From: Rhizobium laguerreae
GTDB taxonomy: Bacteria; Pseudomonadota; Alphaproteobacteria; Rhizobiales; Rhizobiaceae
Length of the DNA stretch: 64,000 nucleotides
Direction of reading: 5' to 3'
Assembly (NCBI RefSeq): GCF_002008165.1
Contig: NZ_MRDM01000010.1
Span: 492,541 to 556,540, forward strand
Of the stretch, positions 8,341 to 16,840 are shown in pieces. A program made the position numbers and the translations under genes. The number at the start of each line of letters is the position of its first letter. The first letter of the stretch is position 1. The notes under the pieces are model-generated. The model was not told where the DNA came from, did no database searches, and saw only the letters and a program-made list of their open reading frames with translations.

Positions 8341-8390
8341 GTGCGTCATTATAGCTTGACTTATTGATGACGTATATCATTAATAATGTC
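8341..8390 (+). promoter_or_regulatory. Divergent promoter with shared operator element
   Basis: TTGACT at 8356-8361 is followed by TGATGACGTATATCATTAAT at 8365-8384, identical at 18 of 20 positions with the element at 3971-3990. Flanking CATTAT at 8347-8352 and ATAATG at 8383-8388 form an additional inverted repeat. The site lies between the TetR gene and the hydrolase gene. Confidence 0.6.
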
Positions 8391-8483
8391 AACCAATATA
8401 AGGATTACATCAGGGCAAGACGGACCTCACGGCATCCAACCCGCTGCAGAGGCGTCACAATCGTCGCGACACTGGAGCGAAGT

Positions 8484-9386
8484 ATGTTTGAGGGTTTTGA
8501 AAGCAACCGGATTGCCGTCGATGGCGTGGAGATCGCTTATGTCGCCGCGGGTGCGGGGGAGCCGCTGCTGATGCTGCATGGATTTCCGCAGACCAAGGCA
8601 CTTTGGGCACGGATCGCACCAGAGCTGGTCGCGCTCGGCTATCGGGTGATCTGTGCAGATTTGCGCGGCTATGGCGCCTCCGACAAACCACCGGCTCGCG
8701 CTGATCTGACCAATTACAGCTTCCGCGCCATGGCAGCCGATCAACTCGGTTTGATGAAAGCGCTTGGACACGAGCGGTTTCACCTCGCGGGTCACGACCG
8801 CGGCGCCCGGGTGGCGCACAGGCTGGCTCTCGACCATCCTGCTGTTGTGGCGAGCGTCACTCTGATGGACATCGTGCCGACGGCGGTGATGCTGGGCGAC
8901 CTGCGCCGCGAGGTCGCTCAAAGCTACTGGCACTGGTTCTTCCTCGCTCAACCCGCGCCCTTCCCGGAGCGAATGATCGAAGCCAATCCCGATCTCTTTT
9001 ATGAAACCTGCCTGTTTGGATGGGGCGCGGCAGGCCCGCAGGATTTCGACGCCGAACAGCTCGCGGCCTATCGGGCTTCATGGCATGATGCCAAGGCGAT
9101 TGCCGGCGGCTGCAACGATTACCGTGCGGCGCTGGCCGTCGATCTCGCCGACGATCTGGCGGAGCAAGGGAGACGTATATCGGCGCCTGCGCTGATCCTG
9201 TACGGCGCCGCCGGCGCGATGGCCAAACTCTATGATCTTCCAGCCACCTGGGCGGATCGCGGCACCACCATGGACGCTTGCGCTGTACCAGGCGGGCATT
9301 TTTTCCCGGACTCCGCGCCGGTCGAGGTTACAGAACAAGTGGCTGCGTTTCTTGGGCGTCATCCTTTTACCCCTGTGTCGGAGTAA
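8484..9386 (+). CDS. Haloacetate-dehalogenase-like alpha/beta hydrolase
   Basis: A 300-residue alpha/beta hydrolase whose nucleophile is Asp (GHDRGARVAHR, Asp105), not Ser. Arg106 and Arg109 follow, Asp129 sits in TLMDI, a WHWFFLAQP motif gives His150-Trp151, Tyr213 is in NDYRA, and the base is His272 in PGGHFF. These are the features of fluoroacetate/haloacetate dehalogenases (carboxylate-binding arginines, halide pocket His-Trp-Tyr). Some epoxide hydrolases share the Asp nucleophile but have a different cap, so dehalogenase is the better call. The start at 8484 has GGAGCGA 4 nt upstream. It is divergent from the TetR gene and has no visible operon partner. Confidence 0.8.
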   Translation: MFEGFESNRIAVDGVEIAYVAAGAGEPLLMLHGFPQTKALWARIAPELVALGYRVICADLRGYGASDKPPARADLTNYSFRAMAADQLGLMKALGHERFHLAGHDRGARVAHRLALDHPAVVASVTLMDIVPTAVMLGDLRREVAQSYWHWFFLAQPAPFPERMIEANPDLFYETCLFGWGAAGPQDFDAEQLAAYRASWHDAKAIAGGCNDYRAALAVDLADDLAEQGRRISAPALILYGAAGAMAKLYDLPATWADRGTTMDACAVPGGHFFPDSAPVEVTEQVAAFLGRHPFTPVSE

Positions 9387-9559
9387 AGTCCGGATGATTG
9401 CTCCGGCGCGCCGTCACGCTGTAAAACTTTGGACTGCTGCCCCGAGCGGCTCTCCGAGCGCCTGCGATATCACGCTCCAGTGGAACGGCCGGTCGGCCAG
9501 GGTGGACAGGGCTTGCTCGACAACGGCGACGTATCGTCAGGGATTGCGCCGTCGCGTCA
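9387..9559. other. Intergenic stretch, no gene recognised
   Basis: There is no convincing coding frame with a start and ribosome-binding site. A reverse-strand open stretch near 9420-9550 is interrupted and matches no family I can name. Confidence 0.4.
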
Positions 9560-9670
9560 ATCAATGACACGCCCAACCCATTTGCCGACGGCGTCAGATC
9601 CTATGCGCTCGATGCCGACAAAGCCAAGCAGCTCCGGACGAAAAGTGAGGCATTGATAAGCGTAACTTGA
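9560..9670 (+). pseudogene. Possible remnant of a short-chain dehydrogenase C-terminus
   Basis: A frame without start reads DTPNPFADGVRSYALDADKA and, a little further, RTKSEALISVT before a TGA at 9668-9670. The pattern (GVR.YALD..KA..L...SE.L) resembles the C-terminal end of retinol-dehydrogenase-like SDR proteins. No upstream coding sequence or start was found, so at most this is a decayed fragment. A chance open frame cannot be excluded. Confidence 0.3.
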
Positions 9671-9723
9671 AGTCAGTAAGCTCGTGTCGGCTTTGGTTCA
9701 GAGCCGACATACCGCCGCCCCCA

Positions 9724-11268
9724 TCAACCGCGTTGCAAAATTCTGGCGCCGACCTGGCCTGTGGCAAGCTTCTCGGCCGGCGCTGGCCTGCCAAGCAGAT
9801 AACCTTGGCCGATGTCGCAACCCAGCTCCTGAAGCCGCCGAAGCTGGCTCTCCTCTTCGATACCCTCCGCGGTTATCGTCACGCCAAGTCCCACACCGAG
9901 AGCGATGATCGCCTTGATCACCTTGTCTTGCTTATCGTCGGTTTCGAATGAAGAGACGAAACTCCTGTCGATCTTGATCTTGTCGAACCGGTAGTTGGAT
10001 AGTTGTGAGAGGCTGGAATAACCTGTTCCAAAGTCGTCGAGAGCAATCCCGACCCCGGCATTCACCAGATCATCGAGGACGATTCGTGCCGTAACGGCGT
10101 CCTGGATGATCGCGCTCTCCGTCACTTCCAGCTCGACCCGGTGCGCGGGCAGACCGACATCGCCCAATATCTTGAGAATTCTGAGCCCCAGTAACCGATC
10201 GCTCAGCTGGATCGGGGAAAGGTTGAATGACAGGACGAGCTCACTTGGCCAGGAAAGCGCATCGGTGCAGGCGTGGCGAAGCAGTTGGTCGGTCAATCCG
10301 ACGATCAGACCGGCTTCCTCCGCCACCGGAATAAAGTCGTTCGGTGGGATGAATTCGCCGGAGGCCGTCTTCCAGCGTGCCAGCGCCTCGAAGCCGATAA
10401 TCCTATTCGTTTTCAGGTCCACGAGCGGTTGATAGTAGGGAACGATTTCAGCCTTCTTGATGGCTGCTCTCAGATCAGCTTCCATCCGAATCCGCTTCGC
10501 CAACTCGTCCTGCATCGAAGGCACGAAGGGCTTCACCAGATTGCGCCCCTGCTTTTTGGCGACATACATCGCACAGTCGGAGTGTCGAATGACCTGACTG
10601 AGGTCATCGCCGTTCTCCGGAAAAAGCGCGAAGCCGACACTGGCGCCGAGGTCAACGGCGACACCATTGAATGTGAACGGCTTGCCGATCACGGTCACTA
10701 TGCGGTTCGCCAACGCGGCAAGATCGGGATTTCCGGTTCGCCGCGCCAGAACAACGAATTCGTCTCCACCAAGGCGGAAAACGTATTCGCGGGGAAAGAG
10801 GGAAGAGAGCCGCTGAGCAACAGTCTTCAGCACCGCATCACCGTGATCGTGCCCCAGGAGGTCATTGACCTTCTTGAAGCCGTCGAGATCGATGCTGAAC
10901 ACGGCGTAGGTTTCTTCCCTTTGATCGGTCATCGCCTGCGCGCATACCGAATCCAGAAACCTGCGGTTAGGCAGTTCGGTCAGCGTGTCGTGACAGGCAA
11001 TCCAGTCCACGTTCTTTTCGGCCTGCAGCCGGCGGTTGACCTCCCTCGAAAGATCCCGGATTCTCAGCCCGGAATAAATGAGCCCGAGAAACCCGGAGAT
11101 ATTGAGGGCGAGGAGCGCGTGGTCCAGCGGATAGTCATGATGCTTCTCGATGAACCGATCCAGCCCTTCATGCCATTGGAGGAACCAAGATAGGCAGAAG
11201 AGAAGCAGGAAGACCGCGAGCCAGGCAACGATCTCCATCTGCGGTCTGGTTGGTTGGATGCGAGGCAT
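9724..11268 (-). CDS. Membrane-bound GGDEF-EAL cyclic-di-GMP enzyme
   Basis: A 514-residue protein with two N-terminal membrane helices (about 11-31 and 50-67), a GGDEF domain (intact RLGGDEF, residues 165-171) and an EAL domain (GFEALARW at 292-299, later LDDFGTGYSSL and AEGIEEE). Both active sites look complete, so synthesis and breakdown of c-di-GMP are both possible. No RxxD inhibitory site precedes GGDEF. The short loop between the helices leaves little sensory domain, so input may come from the membrane or from a partner. The gene stands alone. Confidence 0.92.
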   Translation of the reverse strand: MPRIQPTRPQMEIVAWLAVFLLLFCLSWFLQWHEGLDRFIEKHHDYPLDHALLALNISGFLGLIYSGLRIRDLSREVNRRLQAEKNVDWIACHDTLTELPNRRFLDSVCAQAMTDQREETYAVFSIDLDGFKKVNDLLGHDHGDAVLKTVAQRLSSLFPREYVFRLGGDEFVVLARRTGNPDLAALANRIVTVIGKPFTFNGVAVDLGASVGFALFPENGDDLSQVIRHSDCAMYVAKKQGRNLVKPFVPSMQDELAKRIRMEADLRAAIKKAEIVPYYQPLVDLKTNRIIGFEALARWKTASGEFIPPNDFIPVAEEAGLIVGLTDQLLRHACTDALSWPSELVLSFNLSPIQLSDRLLGLRILKILGDVGLPAHRVELEVTESAIIQDAVTARIVLDDLVNAGVGIALDDFGTGYSSLSQLSNYRFDKIKIDRSFVSSFETDDKQDKVIKAIIALGVGLGVTITAEGIEEESQLRRLQELGCDIGQGYLLGRPAPAEKLATGQVGARILQRG

Positions 11269-11640
11269 ATGAACAGGCTCCTGTTGTGTGAAGAGCCGTC
11301 ATGGCCAGTTTGGTACGCTCGTATCACCGAATGCCGACGACGGATGGCGCAACTTCGCGGCATCGGCGGTCACGCCGTGATCGAAGACCGCCTCAATTCA
11401 TTCGGGCGGAATAAGAGGGCCGGTATCGCAGTGGCTGATGAAGCCGCGCAGCACCGACAAATCCCAAAGATCATCTGTTCGCTTGATAGGTTAATGGTGG
11501 GTTGCCTTTACGAAGGCACGGGAGTTTCGCTGCGCACAATGGATATCCTTGCCGTAAATCGGATGAGGATTCGGCTCCATAGTGTCTACCGTTCGCCGAA
11601 CAAGACAGGAGCGTCCTTAAGATGGACCGGATTATCAAGG
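11269..11640. other. Intergenic stretch, no gene recognised
   Basis: This 372-base gap lies upstream of the GGDEF-EAL gene and downstream of the orphan gene at 11641. No ribosome-binding site with a plausible frame, no repeat and no RNA gene was seen. It may hold the GGDEF-EAL promoter. Confidence 0.4.
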
Positions 11641-13068
11641 CTAATTCGATTGGCGGAGCGAGATGAGTTGGGCGTTTGCCTCACCCAGGACGCCATTCGT
11701 CATTCGCAGGTAGAGTGCTGTGCCGGTCTGTTCGAAGAGCGGCTTGACGCCTTCAGCCAAATTGACCGCCTCTTCCAACATGGCGATCCTCTCGTTTTTC
11801 GTAACCGAAGGAAGCTCTGCCTTTGCATAGTGCTGCAGGGTCAGCGCAAGTTTCATATTCATATAGGCGGTAGCGTCTTGCGAATTCAGCTTTTCCGTTA
11901 TCGCGTAGGCGTCGCGGTGAAGTTTCAACGCTTTTTGAAATCCTGCTTCCTCTCGGTTCAGTTCGGCCAATAGCAGCGTGTCATCGCCAAGATTCGCCAT
12001 GTTTTCCCAGCTCGGGCCGTCCTTGTCCAATTTCCTGGCTATTTCGAAGGTCAGACTATTGAATTTTACGGCCTTTTCAGCGTCGGCACGCTGCTGGCTA
12101 TCCGATGCGATACGTCCATATGCTGCGCCAACCGTGCTATAGATGTATCGCAACGCACGTTCATCGGTGCTGTTTTCATATTTGCCCAGCCACTCCTCCA
12201 ACGGCTTCACGCCACGCCTGGCGTGAGCGCTTCCGTTTCCTGGATTGAGTTCATTGGCATAACCCAGCGTTGCGGAAAAATCCTGAGCAAAATTAAGCTC
12301 CTTGCTCTTGCTTGGATCTTTGATCGCCCTGTATTCGCGTTCCAACAGTTCTGCAGAACGCAACAGCAAGGCCTCATCGGATTTCCAGCGCCCAAGCTCT
12401 TCCAGCGCCTTGGGCATTCCGCTTGGTACGAAGCTATCGCAGTCGCTCCGACCGGCAATTGGGCACAGGGCCAGCAGAGCTTCACCGGCTTCAGCTTTCA
12501 TGGCGGAGCGAAATAGGAAGGGCGGATTATAACCAGCAAAGGCGCCGCTTGCATCGTTTGCGATCCAAAGGCTATCGAGAGCGGAGAAGGCCTCTTTTGC
12601 AGCATCCGGCGCAGCAGCATCCAGTGCGGCTCTCAGCATCGAAATCGCCAGGACAACGCGCTTGTTCCGATCGATTTCGTTGTCGGAAAGGGAATAAGTA
12701 TATTCCTCGTCTCCGTCGCCAAGCATCGTGGCCAGCCAGATACGCTTTTGGCTTATCTCAACCGCGCTGCCCGTTGAAATGTCGTCGCATGCGTCCAGAA
12801 GCTCTTCTGCGGCCTCCGCATTGGATTTTGTCATTTCCCGTAGTTCGATGCAGAGGTCGGCATCTCCGGCATAGGAGAATTTATCCAGCAAGGGCGTCGC
12901 TATATGCACCTCGCGTCCCGAAGCATCCTTGTAGATCCTGGAAGGCGGCGTTTCGCTCGCCTGTGGGATGCCGTCTGGCTTGATTGGGGTAGACAATCGA
13001 GTTTCTGTCGTCAGCGCCATGTAGGCGGCGGCAACGAGCACGCAAGCAATCAGCAGGCGCACCTTCAT
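11641..13068 (-). CDS. Hypothetical exported or membrane-anchored helical-repeat protein
   Basis: A 475-residue protein I do not recognise. The N-terminus (MKVRLLIACVLVAAAYMALT) is a signal peptide or single membrane anchor. The remainder is rich in Ala/Leu/Glu helices with several pairs that look TPR-like, for example DAEKAVKFNSLTFEIARKL, EEAGFQKALKLHRDAYAITE and MLEEAVNLAEGVKPLFEQ in the last third. This suggests a periplasmic helical scaffold. Codon choice is less GC-biased than in neighbouring genes (many A/T-ending codons), which hints at later acquisition. No operon partner is evident. Confidence 0.65.
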   Translation of the reverse strand: MKVRLLIACVLVAAAYMALTTETRLSTPIKPDGIPQASETPPSRIYKDASGREVHIATPLLDKFSYAGDADLCIELREMTKSNAEAAEELLDACDDISTGSAVEISQKRIWLATMLGDGDEEYTYSLSDNEIDRNKRVVLAISMLRAALDAAAPDAAKEAFSALDSLWIANDASGAFAGYNPPFLFRSAMKAEAGEALLALCPIAGRSDCDSFVPSGMPKALEELGRWKSDEALLLRSAELLEREYRAIKDPSKSKELNFAQDFSATLGYANELNPGNGSAHARRGVKPLEEWLGKYENSTDERALRYIYSTVGAAYGRIASDSQQRADAEKAVKFNSLTFEIARKLDKDGPSWENMANLGDDTLLLAELNREEAGFQKALKLHRDAYAITEKLNSQDATAYMNMKLALTLQHYAKAELPSVTKNERIAMLEEAVNLAEGVKPLFEQTGTALYLRMTNGVLGEANAQLISLRQSN

Positions 13069-13184
13069 TTGATTTTCTCAAACCAGTTCGACGCAGAGAA
13101 ATGATCGATCAATCGACGCTCCCGGTTCCACATGTTTTACGGCGTTGAGCCGCTTCGCCAGGGTAGGGCGCATCCCGGAGCCGA

Positions 13185-13859
13185 TCAACCCGCCAGCATG
13201 GTGTCCGCCAGGCTGTAGCAGTGGCTCGCCTGATAGGCGTTCCGACCTCGGTTCATGTGCGTCACATTGAAAGTCCGGATGGCGCGCAAGATGCGGCGCT
13301 CCGCCAGGAATTTGCGGATCGAGGCTGAGCCCTGCACAGTGATGCCAAAAATGTCCTCGCCGCGCGGAAAAAAGTAACCGACGTCTTGGGGCGTCACGAC
13401 ACAGTCCTCGAGAAAAGCCTCGTCCACATCGCCCTGCGCCGGTGAATGATCCGTGGTGAAGTCAGAAAGATGCACCAGGAATCGTGCACGCAGACCCTCG
13501 CCGTCGGCGTAGAGCGTGAAAAGCTCCATCCAGCTCGCATTAACGCGGATGAGCGGCTTGTCGGAAGTCGAGGGCAGGCACGAAACCGACCAGTAGTGCC
13601 GCTCGGTCTTGCGCGGGATGGGGATGCAGGTTTGTCCGTATGCCCCGAGAATTTGCAGAAGGTCTTGCGCCTGCGGGCGACGAAGCAGCTTCTCGAACCG
13701 TGCGACGTACTTGAACCGCTGTTCCAGGGACTCCACGCGCTCTTCGGCGTCGATCAACTCCGCCTTGCCTTCTATCCAATCCCGCTGCTGCTCAGGATCC
13801 AGAAATTTGCGCAGACCGGTGGTGCTGCGACGAGGAGTTGCGCTCATGTCAGGTGCCAT
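13185..13859 (-). CDS. Hypothetical protein
   Basis: A 224-residue protein without a family I can name. It has no signal peptide or membrane segment. A charged N-terminal third (residues about 25-55, with EQQRDWIEGKAELIDAEERV) may be a short coiled coil. The middle has a strand-rich section (KPLIRVNASWMELFTL, then ARFLVHLSDF), and the end a helix (IRKFLAERRILRAIRTFNV). The start could be 13859 or the ATG at 13847; neither has a strong ribosome-binding site. The gene runs in the same direction as the orphan gene at 11641 but lies 116 nt upstream of it. Confidence 0.55.
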   Translation of the reverse strand: MAPDMSATPRRSTTGLRKFLDPEQQRDWIEGKAELIDAEERVESLEQRFKYVARFEKLLRRPQAQDLLQILGAYGQTCIPIPRKTERHYWSVSCLPSTSDKPLIRVNASWMELFTLYADGEGLRARFLVHLSDFTTDHSPAQGDVDEAFLEDCVVTPQDVGYFFPRGEDIFGITVQGSASIRKFLAERRILRAIRTFNVTHMNRGRNAYQASHCYSLADTMLAG

Positions 13860-14045
13860 GTGATCCGTGTCCTCATCGCTTCACCGGCTAATCCCGCACG
13901 TGCCCATGCAGCCGCTCGACGTCCGCTCCTGGTGTTGAGGTGCCGTTCGCAGCACTTGGCTTAACGAGCGATTTGGCGGCCTGGCCGACAGGACGCCAAC
14001 GCACCGACCGCACCATAACATCTATCGAACCAGTGGCGAAAGTCG
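13860..14045. other. Intergenic stretch before a gene fragment
   Basis: No coding sequence is supported. It borders the broken mutarotase copy at 14046 and may hold the promoter of the gene at 13185. Confidence 0.4.
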
Positions 14046-14177
14046 CCTGGGCGTCCGCCTCCTTGGGTAGATCATACTCTTGCGCAGGATGATATTGGCA
14101 TAGAACCTGGGCCGCCGGTCTGGATTACCGCATAGGCGGTCTTCACCGGCTGCCAATCCCGGCCGACGAGCGGCAGG
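14046..14177 (-). pseudogene. Fragment of an RbsD/FucU mutarotase gene
   Basis: On the minus strand this segment is a diverged copy of the 3' part of the gene at 16949-17419. Long exact blocks are shared, for example GGGCGTCCGCCTCCTT and TGCGCAGGATGATATTGGCA. The copy has no start, lacks the 5' two thirds and carries substitutions and small indels. It is a decayed partial duplication with no expected product. Confidence 0.8.
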
Positions 14178-14244
14178 CCTCCTTATGGCAAGGCCTCAGG
14201 CTGCTTCGGCGCCGATCCTGAACGGGTTTTGCCAATCGGTCGTT

Positions 14245-15777
14245 TTAAAGTTCCGCCTCCCGCAACAGGTCGTTCAGGCGGGTGGCCCATTTCTTGTTGT
14301 CATCCCTGAACGGACCAAGCGCATCGCCGGCGGATTCGGAAAGGTCGCTGGCAGCCGCAGCAAAGCGGCGGGCCTGTTCACGATGTCCCGCGGCCATATG
14401 GCAGCACGCCTGAATGCGCAGAAGCGCCGGCCAGTCAGGCCGCGCCTTTAGCGCCGTACGTCCCGTTTCGAGTGCGCCCTCGACGTCGCCCGAAAAGAAC
14501 AGTGCAAGCATCAGAAGGCTGAACCAAACCCCATTCTGCGGGTCATGGGGGTTAAGTTCGAGGCCGCGAGCCAGGGGCTGCCGCGCGCCGGCCGCATCCC
14601 CCGAAAAGAGACGGGCCATGCCGAAGACGAGATACCCCAAGGCGAAACTCGAACCGAGTTCGATGGACCGTTCCGCTGCGAGGATCGCCTGGTCAGCCCT
14701 GCCTGTGTAGGCCGACACAATCGCCAGCGCATAGTGCGAGTACGGGTTCCGCGCATCGAGATAGATCGCCCGAAGGGCCGCATCCAATCCTTCCTTCCCG
14801 TCCGCGGCGGGGTTATCAGTCCAGCCGTAGCCAATGAGGCCCGCATTGACCCGCGCCCGCCAGATCTGCGCCTCTGGAAGCATGGGATCGAGCTCCGCAG
14901 CCTGGCGGAAGAATCGCCGTGCGACAAGGTGGGTGGGCTGGGTGACCTTGTGGAAATTGAATGTACCTTGCCTTACAAGGTTCCAGGCAGTGATGTTGCC
15001 GGTGTGCGGAGCCATCGGAAGCCCATGACGCAACAGCAGCTCGGGCTCCACCGCCGCTGCGATCCGCTCGGCGATGGCGTCTTGCACTGCAAATACCTCG
15101 GCCACCTGAAGATCGTAATGTTCGGACCAGACGGTGGCGCCTTTCACTGCGTCGGCGAGGTGCACCGATATCCGGATCTGATCGCGGGTATTCCGGATAG
15201 CTCCAGCCACCAGAAAATCGACGCCAAGTTCGCGCGCGATAGATTGCGGATCCCTTGAGCCAGCCTTCCTTGTGAAACTCGCCCCACGTGAGGCGACGCG
15301 GAACCATCTGAACCGAACGAGCGCCATAATCAGGTCGTCGGTGATACCATCGGCCAAATACTGTCTTTCAGCATCACCGCCGAGATTTTCGAATGGCAGT
15401 ACCGCAATCGCCGGCATCGAACTGGTCTGCGCGTGCCATCCGCTTTCGGCTGCGTCGGTCCGGCTCTCCACCGGACCGGAAAATCTGTATCCGACCCGCG
15501 GGACCGTGACGATCCATTCGCTGCCGTCTGATGCAGGGCCGAGCAGCTTGCGAAGGGCGGCAATCTGAACGGAAAGATTGCTTTCCTCGACGGCCAATCC
15601 CGGCCAAACCGCATCCATCAGGGCCGACTTGGAGACGACACCTCCCTGTGCCGAAAGCAGAGCGGCAAGCAGGGAAGCACCTCGGGCGCCGATAGCGACA
15701 GGCCTATTGTCGCGAAACAGGCATCCGTTCTCGGCAATGAACTCGAAGTGGCCGAAGGCAAGGTGCTGGGTGTTCAT
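14245..15777 (-). CDS. Winged-helix regulator with TolB-like and TPR regions (CadC/ToxR-type DNA-binding domain)
   Basis: A 510-residue protein. Residues about 5-100 form an OmpR/CadC-type winged helix (LLAALLSAQGGVVSKSALMDAVWPG, then SVQIAALRKLLG and VPRVGYRFSGPV). Residues about 120-250 match the N-terminal TolB-like domain seen in adenylate-cyclase-related regulators (IAVLPFENLGGDAERQYLADGITDDLI). The rest is TPR repeats. No membrane segment is visible, so it is probably a cytoplasmic regulator. It is divergent from the cupin-RidA pair at 15896, its most likely target. The ligand is unknown. Confidence 0.85.
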   Translation of the reverse strand: MNTQHLAFGHFEFIAENGCLFRDNRPVAIGARGASLLAALLSAQGGVVSKSALMDAVWPGLAVEESNLSVQIAALRKLLGPASDGSEWIVTVPRVGYRFSGPVESRTDAAESGWHAQTSSMPAIAVLPFENLGGDAERQYLADGITDDLIMALVRFRWFRVASRGASFTRKAGSRDPQSIARELGVDFLVAGAIRNTRDQIRISVHLADAVKGATVWSEHYDLQVAEVFAVQDAIAERIAAAVEPELLLRHGLPMAPHTGNITAWNLVRQGTFNFHKVTQPTHLVARRFFRQAAELDPMLPEAQIWRARVNAGLIGYGWTDNPAADGKEGLDAALRAIYLDARNPYSHYALAIVSAYTGRADQAILAAERSIELGSSFALGYLVFGMARLFSGDAAGARQPLARGLELNPHDPQNGVWFSLLMLALFFSGDVEGALETGRTALKARPDWPALLRIQACCHMAAGHREQARRFAAAASDLSESAGDALGPFRDDNKKWATRLNDLLREAEL

Positions 15778-15895
15778 GGCCGGGAATGATACGCCGATTT
15801 CGCAACTTTTCGGAATTTTTCGGCCCCGCTTCAGGACTTGCGCCGGCCGAGCGCGCAGAGTCTGCTCCAGTGCAGCGGCTGAAGTGGTGAGAGCG

Positions 15896-16330
15896 ATGAA
15901 GAACGAAGCAACGCAACCGAAAAATCCCCATGGATTAACCGCGAAAGTCGTACGCGGGAGCGGCAGCTATGTCGCCGAGCAAGGGTCGGTCTATCGCTCA
16001 GGTGTCTCGGCACAAAGCGTCGGATCAAGCATTCTTTGGCTGGGGATGATTTCGCTACCGGCAGGCCGGCGAACCAAGGCCCATCGCCATGAGGGACACG
16101 AGACGGCCCTTCTGATGACTGCGGGCCAAGAAATCGAGATCTGGTCGGGGTCGGAGCTCGAGCAGTGCGAATTGGTCCACGCCGGTGACTATCTGTTCAT
16201 TCCGGCCGGCGTTCCCCACGTGGCCGTCAATCGCAGCACCGAAAGCGCCGAGTTCCTCGGTGCCCGCAACGACCCCGCAGCCAACGAGAGCGTCGTTCTG
16301 ATGCCGGAGCTCGACAACATCGTACCTTAA
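15896..16330 (+). CDS. Cupin domain protein
   Basis: A 144-residue single-domain cupin. The metal-binding motif is visible: AHRHEGHETALLMTAG gives the His/His/Glu set near residues 66-72, and PAGVPHVAVN supplies the last His near 111. The start at 15896 (MKNEATQPKNP) is preferred, because the upstream extension of the open frame is compositionally unlike protein. The gene is followed after 20 nt by a RidA-family gene, forming a two-gene operon. Small cupins of this type bind or convert small organic acids or act as isomerases; the substrate is unknown. Confidence 0.82.
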   Translation: MKNEATQPKNPHGLTAKVVRGSGSYVAEQGSVYRSGVSAQSVGSSILWLGMISLPAGRRTKAHRHEGHETALLMTAGQEIEIWSGSELEQCELVHAGDYLFIPAGVPHVAVNRSTESAEFLGARNDPAANESVVLMPELDNIVP

Positions 16331-16350
16331 TCACACCGGGGAGCTGCACC

Positions 16351-16833
16351 ATGGCCATCATCGAACAACGTCTGGCCGAAATGGGTCTGGAATTGCCCGA
16401 ACCTTTGAAAGTTCGCGAGGGGCTGCATATGCCCTTCGCCTGGGTTCGGGTGCGCGGCACCCGCGCTTACATCTCGGGTCACGTCGCGTGCAACCGCGAT
16501 GGGACATTGGCAGACCCCCTTGGCAAGGTCGGAGCGGAGGTTTCGCCAGAGCAGGGTTACGCGTCAGCCCGGCTCGTTGCCCTGGCCCATCTCGCCAGTC
16601 TCAAACGTGCTGTCGGAGACCTTGATCGGGTCACGGCTTGGCTGCGCGTCTTCGCCATGGTGAATGTTGCTCCGGGTTTCAATGAGACGCCGCTGGTCAC
16701 AAACGGCTATTCCGATCTGATACTGGAGCTGTACGGCCCCAGCGTTGGCGCCCACGCCCGCTCGTCCATCGGCATGGCCATCCCTTTAAATGCGCCCGTA
16801 AACTGTGAAGCGGAAGTCGAAATAGACGGGTGA
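16351..16833 (+). CDS. RidA/YjgF family protein
   Basis: A 160-residue member of the RidA/YjgF-YER057c-UK114 superfamily. It has an N-terminal extension, then GTRAYISGHVACNRDG, a central helix (YASARLVALAHLASLKRAVGDL), VTAWLRVFAMVNVAPGFNETPLVTNGYSDLILELYG and ARSSIGMAIPLNAPVNCEAEVEI. The conserved Arg of canonical RidA imine deaminases corresponds to ARSSIG, so enamine/imine hydrolysis is possible. The divergent-length subgroup often serves specific catabolic pathways. It is cotranscribed with the upstream cupin. Confidence 0.85.
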   Translation: MAIIEQRLAEMGLELPEPLKVREGLHMPFAWVRVRGTRAYISGHVACNRDGTLADPLGKVGAEVSPEQGYASARLVALAHLASLKRAVGDLDRVTAWLRVFAMVNVAPGFNETPLVTNGYSDLILELYGPSVGAHARSSIGMAIPLNAPVNCEAEVEIDG

Positions 16834-16840
16834 CCCGCCG

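Noticed and set aside
9367..9576. Minus-strand open frame behind the dehalogenase-like gene
   Set aside because: Overlaps the end of the dehalogenase-like gene and matches no recognised family; the pieces that look protein-like are in different frames.
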